In this document: positions 19,566 to 28,384 of the stretch, piece by piece
How positions within the stretch are numbered: position 1 is the stretch's first letter
How the letters are laid out: each line of letters starts with the position of its first letter
Assembly: GCF_022662195.1 (NCBI RefSeq)
Contig: NZ_JAKMCS010000012.1
Span: forward strand, 39,181 to 103,180
DNA length: 64,000 nucleotides
Direction: 5' to 3'
DNA from: Aestuariivivens insulae
Lineage (GTDB): Bacteria; Bacteroidota; Bacteroidia; Flavobacteriales; Flavobacteriaceae
Translations under genes and position numbers: made by a program
The notes under the pieces: generated by a model
The model's input: the letters and a program-made list of their open reading frames with translations, nothing else
What the model was told of the DNA's origin: nothing
Database searches by the model: none

Positions 19566-20117
19566 ATGGAAAGCTATCTCACAAGTATTATTAAACAATT
19601 TGAATATTATAAAAGCTTAGGTGATAAAACCTTTAGCCAGCTAAATTTTGACGACCTACAAAATGAAATTGCAAAAGATGCCAACTCTATCGCCATAATA
19701 GTGAAGCACATGTCTGGTAATATGTTAAGTCGATGGACTAATTTTTTAACTGAAGACGGAGAAAAAACCTGGCGACATCGGGATTTGGAGTTTGAAGACA
19801 GCTATACTTCCAGAGAAGAGCTTCTTGATACTTGGGAAAAAGGGTGGCAATGCTTATTTGATACCATAACACCTTTAAAAACTGAAGACCTAGAAAGGAT
19901 TATTTATATTAGAAACCAAGGGCATACAGTTACCGAAGCCATAAACCGACAATTGGCGCACTATGCTTACCATGTTGGGCAAATTGTTTTTTTGGGAAAA
20001 GTCTTAAAAGGTAAAGACTGGAAATCGCTTTCAATTCCTAAAGGGGACTCTAAAAGTTTTAATCAAGAAAAATTCAGCAAAGAAAAGACCAGAACACATT
20101 TTACTGATGATCTGTAA
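19566..20117 (+). CDS. DUF1572 family protein (DinB-like four-helix fold)
   Basis: The 183-residue all-helical protein begins MESYLTSIIKQFEYYKSLGDKT, with IIVKHMSGNMLSRWTNFL and a conserved HYAYHVGQIVFLGK. His 48 and the two His of HYAYH are the positions expected for the metal site of the DinB/YfiT superfamily, which includes thiol-dependent transferases. The exact reaction of DUF1572 members is unknown. The ATG start is the only good one. No functional link to msrB is evident beyond proximity. Confidence 0.85.
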   Translation: MESYLTSIIKQFEYYKSLGDKTFSQLNFDDLQNEIAKDANSIAIIVKHMSGNMLSRWTNFLTEDGEKTWRHRDLEFEDSYTSREELLDTWEKGWQCLFDTITPLKTEDLERIIYIRNQGHTVTEAINRQLAHYAYHVGQIVFLGKVLKGKDWKSLSIPKGDSKSFNQEKFSKEKTRTHFTDDL

Positions 20118-20254
20118 AACAACCTGTTTTCTACTCAATACAAGACAGGAAACTTTTTGGCCCTCATTAATACCACCTCGTTTCAGTTACAGGCTAGAAA
20201 GCAAAGAAAAAAATACAAAGGATTTTTGTCATGTCCTAAACCTATTAACCCATT

Positions 20255-21634
20255 TTAGTTCTGTATTGCCATTTTAAAAGCTTCAATAGTGGTATAGTAT
20301 TTGGCTATCATATTGGGTTCTTCCCAATCGGGAAGTTTACCTGCCTCCAAGTACTTTAGATAATTTTCTGTAACCTGTGAAAAATGGGCTTCATGACCTA
20401 TTTTAAAGACGTCTGGCACCTTTATTTTCCAAATATTGTCTGCAATTTTCTCTGCCGTTGTTCCAGAAAACACCTTATCTACTTCAGTTTTCAGTACTGT
20501 ATTTAAAGCTTCTTCAAACCCTTTTGTGTTTTTTGCTTCTACATAAAGCGTCGGTTTATAATGTTCTTCTTTTCCCTGCTTAATAATAAGGTTGCTTTTA
20601 GTTCCCCTCATATTACTATAATGCGTGTCACCTGTACCTTCAGGAGCTTGGTAATTCCAAATTACCGACACTTTAGCATGCTTTCCATTAATTTTATAAA
20701 TCATTTCTCCATTACAATACACATGCAGCTTTCCATCTTTCACATCCTTTTTAAGATATTCTGGAAAAGCGTCCAATCCCGTAACCTTTTGAAATTGTTC
20801 CTTACTCAAAACAGTCGCCCAACGTTTGGCACTCAACATTTCAATATTAGTTGAATCTATAACCTGGCCTGGAAAAGCTTCCCATTGGATTAAATCGACC
20901 AAATGTGTGGTTACATCCACTATCCCCTCGCCTTCTTCATTAACATCAAAAAACCAAGCCGGACGCACCAGAGGTTTACCCGAGACATACTTAAAAAAAT
21001 GATGGATACTTTCTTTACTTATTGACGGATCTTCCAGAGTCCCTTCTTCCAAACTTCCAAATACCTCTGGTAATGTGGAAAATAATTTTTGGATTGCTGT
21101 TGTAGATTCAAACCTTTCGGTCATTATATCGTAAATCAACACTTTATTTTTCTTGGCTATTTTAAAGGCTTCTTTAAGCTTTTCAAATCCTTCGGGATTA
21201 ATCACTAGTGGCTTATCTGCATAAACATTCAACCCCGCTTTTACGGCTGCCAGAATATAATCTACCTTTTTAGAGTTCTTTCCTGCTACAACCATAACAT
21301 TACCTGGTTTCTTCTCCAACATTTGATTTAAGTAATCTTCACTTAAAAATGTGTTGACCTTCCATTGTGTAGGCGACTCTTCTCTTGAATTATAAGATGC
21401 TATTTTGCTCAAAAAATCATTTACTTCTGGACCTTCGGGAGCAAAAACATATATATTAGGATCTACTTGATCATACATTGTTTTTTGAACCAATGCCGCA
21501 TGAAAATGTCCAGGGTCTAAAGTCATTAACTTAACCTTTTCTGGCTTTTCTACCTGAACCGCTTGATCTGATTGCTTCTTATTAGCACACGACATGCCAA
21601 AACACATCAACAATATTAATACTAAATATTTCAT
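20255..21634 (-). CDS. Gfo/Idh/MocA-type oxidoreductase, lipoprotein
   Basis: The 459-residue protein has a lipoprotein signal (GMSC, Cys 16). It has a Rossmann-like nucleotide fold (KLMTLDPGHFHAALVQ, NVMVVAGKNSKKVDYILAAVKAGLNVYADKPLVI) and a C-terminal putative oxidoreductase domain. The EKP-type motif of the family appears as ADKP. It belongs to the sugar-converting Gfo/Idh/MocA superfamily but is envelope anchored, so it probably carries its own bound cofactor. It is the last of three leftward genes next to the LacI regulator. An intercistronic hairpin lies upstream, so it may be made at lower level than the first two. Confidence 0.85.
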   Translation of the reverse strand: MKYLVLILLMCFGMSCANKKQSDQAVQVEKPEKVKLMTLDPGHFHAALVQKTMYDQVDPNIYVFAPEGPEVNDFLSKIASYNSREESPTQWKVNTFLSEDYLNQMLEKKPGNVMVVAGKNSKKVDYILAAVKAGLNVYADKPLVINPEGFEKLKEAFKIAKKNKVLIYDIMTERFESTTAIQKLFSTLPEVFGSLEEGTLEDPSISKESIHHFFKYVSGKPLVRPAWFFDVNEEGEGIVDVTTHLVDLIQWEAFPGQVIDSTNIEMLSAKRWATVLSKEQFQKVTGLDAFPEYLKKDVKDGKLHVYCNGEMIYKINGKHAKVSVIWNYQAPEGTGDTHYSNMRGTKSNLIIKQGKEEHYKPTLYVEAKNTKGFEEALNTVLKTEVDKVFSGTTAEKIADNIWKIKVPDVFKIGHEAHFSQVTENYLKYLEAGKLPDWEEPNMIAKYYTTIEAFKMAIQN

Positions 21635-21701
21635 TCTATACTATCTATTAAAACCCGAAACTATGAGCTAACATAGTTACTGATTTTCTTTAATAAATCA
21701 A

Positions 21702-21730
21702 AACACCTCCGCTTTAATAAAGGAGGTGTT
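21702..21730 (-). terminator. Intercistronic hairpin between the two oxidoreductase genes
   Basis: AACACCTCC (21702-21710) and GGAGGTGTT (21722-21730) form a 9-bp perfect stem with an 11-nt loop. On the transcribed strand it is followed by TTGATTTATT, so it is a weak or partial terminator. A second small inverted repeat, AACTATG...CATAGTT, lies at 21659-21678. Confidence 0.6.
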
Positions 21731-21747
21731 CCCTAAGTTTATCTAAA

Positions 21748-23124
21748 TTATATTTTTACATAATCGGTACCATATGGCTTACGCTGCTCTCGACGTAACA
21801 TGGCATTAGCTTCATCGTCATTAATAAACACCTCTTTTTCTGGGTCCCATTCCAGATTTCTATCAAATTGCATGGCGATATCACTTATTAAACAAATGGC
21901 ACATGCCTTATGTCCTTTTTCTATTGATGAAATGGGTTGTTTCCTTGTTTTAATACACTCCAACCAGTTACCATGCTGATCGTCTATTTCTTCAAGATGA
22001 ATTTCATTTTCACCAATAACGGATTCTAATAGTTTTGGATCGGATGCATTTAATGCCTTAGCACTCTTTTCTTTATCTACCGGATCTGAAGCCGAAGCTG
22101 TATAGGCTCCTCGGGATACAAAAATCCAACCATCGTCTCCTATATACTTGATTCCGTTGGTATATCCACCACTAGTATAAACGGTAACTCCGCTTTCGTA
22201 TTCATGCTTTACAAAGAAATCGCCATGTACGTTCCAAAGTCCCGATTTTGGGAATTCGGCCAATGCTTCTACAGAAATTGGCCCCGTTAATTCGGTGTTC
22301 ATTCCCCAAGCTGCTGAATCGTAATGGTGTTGTCCCCAACCGGTAATCATTCCCGCACCATAATTTCTTTGGCGCAACCACCCTGGTCTACCATAGCCAT
22401 CTTGTGGATGCACACCTATTTCTGTATATGGCACTTCTGGGGTCGACCCTAACCACATATCAAAATTTAGGTTTGGAGGAATAGGCATTTCTGGTGCTTC
22501 TGGTCCAGCTGGATCACCTGGAAGTCCAATTTTAACTGTATGGAGTTTCCCTATACGTCCGTTTCTCACCAACTCAGCTGCAATTCTAAATTGAGGCATG
22601 GCACGTTGTTGTGTACCTACTTGTAAAATAGTCCCACTTTTCTGTACGGCTTCCCGAAGCTGTTGCCCTTCCCTAACAGTTAAAGATGTTGGCTTTTGCA
22701 GATAAATATCTTTACCGGCCAATGCCGCTTCCATAGCAGGCTGTGAATGCCAATGGTCTGGTGTACTGATAACCACCGCATCAATATCTTTATTTAACAG
22801 CATTTCCCGATAATCTTCATACACCCTGGTATTCATATAATTGGCTTTCCCTGTCTTTTCCTTATAGAACCCATCAACCAAGTTTTTAGCGTCTATAGCT
22901 CTTTTGGAATCGACATCGCACACGGCCACAAATCGGGCTTCATCAAAGCGAATGGTATCATGTATGTCATGGTCGCGCGCTATACGTCCACAACCAATCT
23001 GACCAATATTTATCTTGTTACTAGGCGCATTTTTACCTAATACATGTGCCGGGACAATGGACGGAAATCCTACCATAGCCACAGTTCCCAATGCTGTTTG
23101 GTTAATAAATTTTCTTCTATTCAT
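21748..23124 (-). CDS. Gfo/Idh/MocA family oxidoreductase with Tat-type signal
   Basis: The 458-residue protein begins MNRRKFINQTALGTVAMVGF, a twin-arginine (RRKF) leader typical of periplasmic Gfo/Idh/MocA oxidoreductases exported folded with NAD(P). The Rossmann motif is IGQIGCGRIARDH, and the EKP-type site is LQKPTSLTV after DAVVISTPDHWHSQPAMEA. The C-terminus has the family domain with WGQHHYDSAAWGMN. Related secreted enzymes act on sugars or glycosides. It lies 19 nt after the DUF6807 gene, so the two are cotranscribed under the LacI-type operator. Confidence 0.92.
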   Translation of the reverse strand: MNRRKFINQTALGTVAMVGFPSIVPAHVLGKNAPSNKINIGQIGCGRIARDHDIHDTIRFDEARFVAVCDVDSKRAIDAKNLVDGFYKEKTGKANYMNTRVYEDYREMLLNKDIDAVVISTPDHWHSQPAMEAALAGKDIYLQKPTSLTVREGQQLREAVQKSGTILQVGTQQRAMPQFRIAAELVRNGRIGKLHTVKIGLPGDPAGPEAPEMPIPPNLNFDMWLGSTPEVPYTEIGVHPQDGYGRPGWLRQRNYGAGMITGWGQHHYDSAAWGMNTELTGPISVEALAEFPKSGLWNVHGDFFVKHEYESGVTVYTSGGYTNGIKYIGDDGWIFVSRGAYTASASDPVDKEKSAKALNASDPKLLESVIGENEIHLEEIDDQHGNWLECIKTRKQPISSIEKGHKACAICLISDIAMQFDRNLEWDPEKEVFINDDEANAMLRREQRKPYGTDYVKI

Positions 23125-23143
23125 AATACTTTATCGGTTTAAA

Positions 23144-24394
23144 TTATAAAACAATCTGCACTTGCAAAGGATTTGCGAATGCCTGCCAATAGGCTTCTGC
23201 TTCTTTTGCTGTTAGCTCCCCATCAAAAACGACCATTCGATACTTAAGGCTATAGTTTTTATCTGGTTCTATTTTCCATTGGTTATGGCGGATGGGACAA
23301 AACTCAAAAAACATGTCTCCCCTCCCGTTATTGGCATCTTGCGGCCAAACACGCATGGGTTCCGGATGCATTCTGTTATCTGGATAACTCATGAATAAAA
23401 TCCCATTTGTACTATCTCCCTTGCTATTTTCGCCACTCACTATAACCCATCTTGCATTGGAACCATCGGCATCCAAACGGGTCTTTCCTTCGGAAGTCAA
23501 CACCTTACAATTGTCTTTATGCCAACGTTCGTTAAACCGCATACCGAGACCGCCTCCATATCTGTAAGCTTCAAAAAGAATACCTTTTTCTAGTGGAGTA
23601 CTAAATTCTGAAATATAATCGAACATATAACGATCGGTTCTATCTAGATCCCATAAACGTACCTTTAAATTTTCGTTTAGTGCAACTTGGGGAGCCTCTT
23701 TGGTCTTCAAATCAATATGTTCCTGGATAGCATTGAACCCGTTGTAGACAATTCCTTCTTCAGTGGACTCAAACGCTTTAAACAGAACCGTACCTTGACC
23801 GTCTCCCAAATTCCAAAAATCTACACGTACCGAGTCAATCTGTGTATGGGTCCAAGGGCCCCAAATTCCGTAATGATGATTATGATCTGGCGGATTGATT
23901 CGCGTCAAGGTATCACCTTTAGGGGTTATAATAGGGTGTATGTACCCTGACTTTTTAAAAATGGAATCTACACCTTCTGGCGGATAATGCATTTCATATC
24001 TGTATTGCAAAACTGGCTTGTTGTTTAATAACAATTTAAGGTCCCCATTTTCATTCTTATATTTCAATTTTGTTTCTTCTTGTTCTTCTTTAGGCTTTTC
24101 TTCAATATAAAATGTGGTAGACTGATTGGGCTGATATATAAACCATAGCATATTATGCTCATGATCTACTTGATAAGGTACTTCTCCATTTTCATTTAGC
24201 AGAACAAAGTCCTTAAATGTTACATTTGACATATCCAATGCTACTGGAGTTTCCGCTAAGTATGGTTTTCCCTGAATTTCAAAACGGTAAACCTCCTTAT
24301 TATTACAGGCCAATAAACTCAACAAAAAACCATATAGAATGAGGTACTTCAACTTAATAGGTTTAAACAATAAATTAATCAAATATTCATGCAT
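23144..24394 (-). CDS. DUF6807 / PmoA family lipoprotein
   Basis: The 416-residue protein begins at the ATG at 24394; an in-frame TTG at 24412 is possible but less likely. The signal sequence ends LLSLLAC (Cys 30). The mature protein is beta-rich with NPPDHNHHYGIWGPWTH, FNERWHKDNC and WVIVSGENSKGDS, features of the methane-oxygenase PmoA/DUF6807 family. Despite the name, this family occurs with sugar oxidoreductases in Bacteroidota and Planctomycetes, and its biochemical role is unclear. It heads the three-gene leftward operon, with a LacI-type operator starting 38 nt upstream of its ATG. Confidence 0.82.
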   Translation of the reverse strand: MHEYLINLLFKPIKLKYLILYGFLLSLLACNNKEVYRFEIQGKPYLAETPVALDMSNVTFKDFVLLNENGEVPYQVDHEHNMLWFIYQPNQSTTFYIEEKPKEEQEETKLKYKNENGDLKLLLNNKPVLQYRYEMHYPPEGVDSIFKKSGYIHPIITPKGDTLTRINPPDHNHHYGIWGPWTHTQIDSVRVDFWNLGDGQGTVLFKAFESTEEGIVYNGFNAIQEHIDLKTKEAPQVALNENLKVRLWDLDRTDRYMFDYISEFSTPLEKGILFEAYRYGGGLGMRFNERWHKDNCKVLTSEGKTRLDADGSNARWVIVSGENSKGDSTNGILFMSYPDNRMHPEPMRVWPQDANNGRGDMFFEFCPIRHNQWKIEPDKNYSLKYRMVVFDGELTAKEAEAYWQAFANPLQVQIVL

Positions 24395-24431
24395 TTTTAT
24401 AAGTCTCAGCAAACATAATTAAAAGCAACAT

Positions 24432-24453
24432 ATTACGCAACCGATTGCGTAAT
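24432..24453. promoter_or_regulatory. LacI-family operator
   Basis: ATTACGCAACCGATTGCGTAAT is a 22-bp palindrome with nine matched pairs per arm and a central CG at 24442-24443, the hallmark of LacI-family operators. It lies between the divergent DUF6807 and lacI-type genes, close upstream of the former, so the adjacent regulator is the obvious ligand-responsive repressor. Confidence 0.85.
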
Positions 24454-24607
24454 TATAATTCATTAAAAATGACTTTATTTTAAATATTATACATGTCAAA
24501 ACACAAATATATTACAAATAACTAACTATTTATTATATTTTAAATTCTAAAAACGAAACAATTTCACTATTATTTCGTAGTATTGCATTGATAATTTTAA
24601 TTTTTAA

Positions 24608-25630
24608 ATGGATAAGAAAGTAACCATTTATGACTTGGCAAAGGAACTTAATGTTTCTCCTGCAACCATTAGCAGAGCACTAAATGACCATCCTTCGATA
24701 AGCTTAAATACTAAAAAGCGGATTGTATCGTATGCTCAAAGATCTGGATATCGCATCAATAAATTTGCAGCTAACCTAAGTAAGCAAAAATCTAATACCA
24801 TTGGTGTAATTGTCCCAAAGCTAAATTCTTATTTTATGTCGTCTGTTCTATCGGGAATCGAAAAAGTGGCAAACGGCCATAACTACAACCTGATAATAAG
24901 CCAATCTTTGGAATCTGAAAACAAAGAAAAGCTCAACACACAAACATTATACGATAGTGGTGTAGATGCGCTTATGGTTTCCCTAGCTTTTGGCACCGAA
25001 AATTACGACCATTTTGCGCTATTTAGAGATCAAAAAATCCCGCTTTTGTTTTTTGACAGGGTATGCCACTTACCAAATTGTCCTACCATAACGATCGACA
25101 ACAGAAAAGCGGGAGCTGACGCCACCGAGCATTTAATACAGAATGGATGTAAAAACATACTGCATGTTGGCGGCCACTTAAAACGGAATGTCTATACTGA
25201 TCGTTTTACAGGCTTTAAAGATGCGTTGAATAAATATGGGCTGGAATACAAACCTTCCAATTTTATAGAGACAAATTTGGATGCTGCCAAAATTGAGGAG
25301 ATCATTGATCATTTGATTAATTCAAAAGAAAAATTCGATGGTATTTTTTTTGCTAATGATGCCATGGCCGTGGCCTGTATGCAATCGCTTCTCAAGAAAG
25401 GTTATCGTATACCCGAAGACATCAAAATAATAGGGTTTAACAATAATCCCATTTCAGAAATAATACAGCCCAATTTAAGCACCATTAACTATCCTGGTTA
25501 CGAATTGGGTGTGTTAGCTGGCCAAAGCATTATAAGCCATTTAAACGGGAATATTAATATCGAGTCAGCAGAATCCATTCTTTTAAAACATGAATTAATA
25601 GCCAGAGCATCATCATCATCAACAAATTAA
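24608..25630 (+). CDS. LacI family transcriptional regulator
   Basis: The 340-residue protein has an N-terminal LacI helix-turn-helix and hinge (VTIYDLAKELNVSPATISRALN, residues about 4-25) and a periplasmic-binding-protein-like effector domain (NTIGVIVPKLNSYFMSSVLSGIE to the end; FANDAMAVACMQSLLKKG and IIGFNNNPISEI are typical). It probably represses the divergent operon and perhaps its own gene through the operator at 24432-24453. The effector is probably a sugar. thuA follows after 12 nt in the same operon. Confidence 0.95.
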   Translation: MDKKVTIYDLAKELNVSPATISRALNDHPSISLNTKKRIVSYAQRSGYRINKFAANLSKQKSNTIGVIVPKLNSYFMSSVLSGIEKVANGHNYNLIISQSLESENKEKLNTQTLYDSGVDALMVSLAFGTENYDHFALFRDQKIPLLFFDRVCHLPNCPTITIDNRKAGADATEHLIQNGCKNILHVGGHLKRNVYTDRFTGFKDALNKYGLEYKPSNFIETNLDAAKIEEIIDHLINSKEKFDGIFFANDAMAVACMQSLLKKGYRIPEDIKIIGFNNNPISEIIQPNLSTINYPGYELGVLAGQSIISHLNGNINIESAESILLKHELIARASSSSTN

Positions 25631-25642
25631 AGATAACAAAAG

Positions 25643-26572
25643 ATGAAAACAAGATCCCTAATAACCATTTTACTTTTTACCACATTGTGCCTGTTTAATG
25701 GCATTGCACAAAACATGAAAGAATTTGAGATCTCACCTGAGTGGATCTCTAAAATAGAACGTCTTGCACCCTCTGAACCTTCAGTGAAAGATGTAAGCAA
25801 AAAACGTATTTTGGTGTTTTCCAAGGCTACTGGTTTTAAGCATTGGACCATTCCGCATAATTTAGAAATGCTTAAGATACTGGCCAAGAAATCTAATATT
25901 TTTGAAGTTTATATAGGTTATGATATCGAGAATTTTAGCAAGGAAAGCCTTAAAAAGTATGATGCAGTCATCCTAAATAATTCGAATCCCGAAAGCCCAA
26001 AGCGCGACCTGTTTTGGGATCTTTTAAAATTAAACAGTTCTTTATCTGACGAGGATATTGCCAAAGAAGCAAAAAAATACGAAAATAACCTCTTGGAATA
26101 TGTAAAAAAAGGGGGCGGTCTCATGCTTTTACACGGCGCCATTGTTGTGCAAAATAATTCGCCAGAGTTTAGCAACATGACAGGGGGAAGTTTTGATTAC
26201 CATCCGAAACAACAACAAATGCACGTCAAAGAGGTTGATGTAAACCACCCTTTGGTAAAAGCTTTTAAAGGAAAAGGCTTAACTCATGTAGATGAGCCTT
26301 ACTTTTTTAAGAATGCCTACTTCAATTATAATTTTCATCCCCTACTATACATAGAAGCAGACCAATTGGAAGGCTTAAGAAAAAAGCCCGCAAACAATAT
26401 TAACTATGTCTCATGGATCAAAAGATATGGTAAAGGCAGAGTATTTTACAGTTCGCCTTCACATAATGCCCAAACTTTAGATCACCCTGAGTTTCTTCAG
26501 TTTTTATTAGATGGCATGCAGTATGTTGTTGGCGATCTTATTGTAGATGACAGTCCTTTAGTTAAGCATTAA
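25643..26572 (+). CDS. ThuA domain-containing protein, exported
   Basis: The 309-residue protein has a signal peptide (MKTRSLITILLFTTLCLFNG, cleavage after IAQ near residue 23) and a ThuA-like amidotransferase-fold domain (KRILVFSKATGFKHWTIP, GGGLMLLHGAIVVQ, VDEPYFFKNAYFN, VSWIKRYGKGRVFYSSPSHN). ThuA is named for trehalose utilisation in Rhizobium, where ThuA and the oxidoreductase ThuB act on trehalose and related disaccharides through 3-keto sugars. Linkage to LacI and two Gfo/Idh/MocA enzymes fits such a pathway. The substrate cannot be named. Confidence 0.9.
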   Translation: MKTRSLITILLFTTLCLFNGIAQNMKEFEISPEWISKIERLAPSEPSVKDVSKKRILVFSKATGFKHWTIPHNLEMLKILAKKSNIFEVYIGYDIENFSKESLKKYDAVILNNSNPESPKRDLFWDLLKLNSSLSDEDIAKEAKKYENNLLEYVKKGGGLMLLHGAIVVQNNSPEFSNMTGGSFDYHPKQQQMHVKEVDVNHPLVKAFKGKGLTHVDEPYFFKNAYFNYNFHPLLYIEADQLEGLRKKPANNINYVSWIKRYGKGRVFYSSPSHNAQTLDHPEFLQFLLDGMQYVVGDLIVDDSPLVKH

Positions 26573-26627
26573 CGACATCTAAATCTAAAATCAGCAATTG
26601 TCCATAACACCTTCCTTGCTAAATACA

Positions 26628-27911
26628 CTATATTTTTCTATTTTTTTTAAATGGTCTTATAATCAATCGTGCTTCCCTATCAAAGCGCACGTAATTATAT
26701 ACCCAATTGATAAAGACCACCATACGGTTTCTAAAGCCAATAAGGAAAAATAAATGGACAAACATCCACACGTACCAAGCAAATACACCTTGAAACTTAA
26801 ACCGTTTTAAGTCTACCACAGCCTTGTTTCTACCAATGGTCGCCATAGCTCCTTTATCTTTAAACGTAAATGGCTTCATGGGTTTTTGCTCGATAAAACG
26901 CAGTAGGTTACTCCCTAATTGTTCGCCTTGTTGTATTGCGGGCTGGGCCATCATGGGCAAACCATCTGGGAAATTTTCGGTCACCATATTCGCTATGTCT
27001 CCAATGGCAAAAATATGCTCAAACCCTTTAACCTGATTAAATTCATTTACCAAAAGCCTATTGTCCCGGGTTATAAGTTCGGTTGCATCCAGACCTTTAA
27101 TGGTGGCTCCCTTTACACCTGCTGCCCAAATTAGCGTTTCAGTTTCAAAGGCGAGGTCGGTATTGGTTGTTACGGTTTTGCCATCGTAATGGGTTACTCT
27201 AACATTTTTCCAAATATTAACACCTAGCTTTTCCAAGAACTCTTCTGCTTTTTCCGATGCCTTTTTGCTCATGCCCTTTAAAATACAATCGGCCGATTGT
27301 ACGATATGTATTTGCGCCATACGGGTATCTAAATCAGGATAGTCCTTGGGTAAAATCCCTTTTTTTATCTCGGCCAAAGCACCGGCCAATTCAACTCCTG
27401 TTGGCCCCCCTCCCACAATCACAAAGTTCATAAGGGCATTGCGCTCGTTTAAATCAGAAGTCAGTAAAGCAGCTTCAAAATTTTCAAGAATCAAGCTTCT
27501 TAAATTAAGCGACTGTGGTATGGTCTTCATGGCCATACTATACTTTTCAATTTCAGAATTACCAAAATAATTGGTTTTAGAGCCCGTGGCAATCACTAAA
27601 TAATCAAATTTAAGCTTTCCTATATTAGTAACAACCTTATTTTTTTTGGTATCTATGGCTTCAACATTAGCCAGCCTAAAATAAAAATTAGAGAAATCCT
27701 TAAGTATTTTTCTAATGGGATAAGCTATGGAATCTGGTTCCAGCCCTCCGGTAGACACTTGATATAACAAGGGCTGAAAGGTATGGTAATTATTTTTATC
27801 CAAAAGGATCACCTGTACTTCTTGTTTGGCTAATTTTTTGGCTAGGGCAACGCCGCCAAACCCGCCTCCAATTATAACAATTCGCGGACTACTCGTTCTT
27901 GGTATGTTCAT
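26628..27911 (-). CDS. ndh: NAD(P)/FAD-dependent oxidoreductase, type II NADH dehydrogenase
   Basis: The 427-residue protein starts at the ATG at 27911 (MNIPRTSSPRIVIIGGGFGG); an upstream in-frame start would add 12 poorly matching residues. The FAD motif is IIGGGFGGVALAKKL and the NAD motif is IVGGGPTGVELAGAL near residue 170. It has EKYSMAMKTIPQ and a C-terminal FAD-binding motif HIFAIGDIAN. The C-terminus carries a hydrophobic amphipathic segment (GVFAWYVWMFVHLFFLIGF) that anchors NDH-2 to the membrane. It oxidises NADH and reduces menaquinone without pumping protons. It is transcribed alone. Confidence 0.93.
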   Translation of the reverse strand: MNIPRTSSPRIVIIGGGFGGVALAKKLAKQEVQVILLDKNNYHTFQPLLYQVSTGGLEPDSIAYPIRKILKDFSNFYFRLANVEAIDTKKNKVVTNIGKLKFDYLVIATGSKTNYFGNSEIEKYSMAMKTIPQSLNLRSLILENFEAALLTSDLNERNALMNFVIVGGGPTGVELAGALAEIKKGILPKDYPDLDTRMAQIHIVQSADCILKGMSKKASEKAEEFLEKLGVNIWKNVRVTHYDGKTVTTNTDLAFETETLIWAAGVKGATIKGLDATELITRDNRLLVNEFNQVKGFEHIFAIGDIANMVTENFPDGLPMMAQPAIQQGEQLGSNLLRFIEQKPMKPFTFKDKGAMATIGRNKAVVDLKRFKFQGVFAWYVWMFVHLFFLIGFRNRMVVFINWVYNYVRFDREARLIIRPFKKNRKI

Positions 27912-28384
27912 AAATAAAAACTTGGTACACAAAGGTAGTAATACCATTTATCATTTGGAATGACCTTAATAAAAAGTAATGTACGACAAACCTCTTTTTT
28001 GCTAATCGTTTTTTGGGCAAATGGCAAGCCACCACGCTATACGCTATAGTTTTTATAAATTTTAAGAATTTAAAAAAAGCTGCCGCTCCTATCGTTTTTG
28101 CGGGTTTTAGTCTTTCAAATACCAGCTTCCAGCTTTCAACTTCCAACTTCCAATTTCTAGCTTCTAGCTTCAAGCTTCCAACTTCAAGCTTCTAGCTTCT
28201 AGCTTCTAGCTTCCAACCTCCAATATATCCATCAATCTTAACCACGCTTTTACAATCCATCCTAAAGATAAAATTTGCCGTAACCCCACTCCAAATAACA
28301 ACTGGTATAAAGATGTAAATTTAGCCTATTCTAAATTCACTATTAAAATTGGTTTTTGTAAATTCGTAGCCTAAAATTTAACAC
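27912..28384. other. Long intergenic region with heptamer-phased repeat
   Basis: This stretch of 473 bases lies between the divergent ndh and lpdA genes. The only internal structure seen is the heptamer array at 28123-28220. Short reading frames here overlap ndh or read through the repeat and are not believable. No RNA gene was recognised. Confidence 0.6.
28123..28220. repeat. Degenerate heptanucleotide tandem array, about 14 units of YARCTTC
   Basis: Fourteen consecutive 7-mers run in phase (cagcttc, cagcttt, caacttc, caatttc, tagcttc, aagcttc and so on). On the minus strand the units read GAAGYTR. A shorter array with the same consensus is at 33944-33985. Confidence 0.85.

Noticed and set aside
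27889..28173. Minus-strand 94-codon frame with repeated KLEVESW-like residues
   Set aside because: It overlaps the ndh start, and its repetitive residues are only the translation of the heptamer array.
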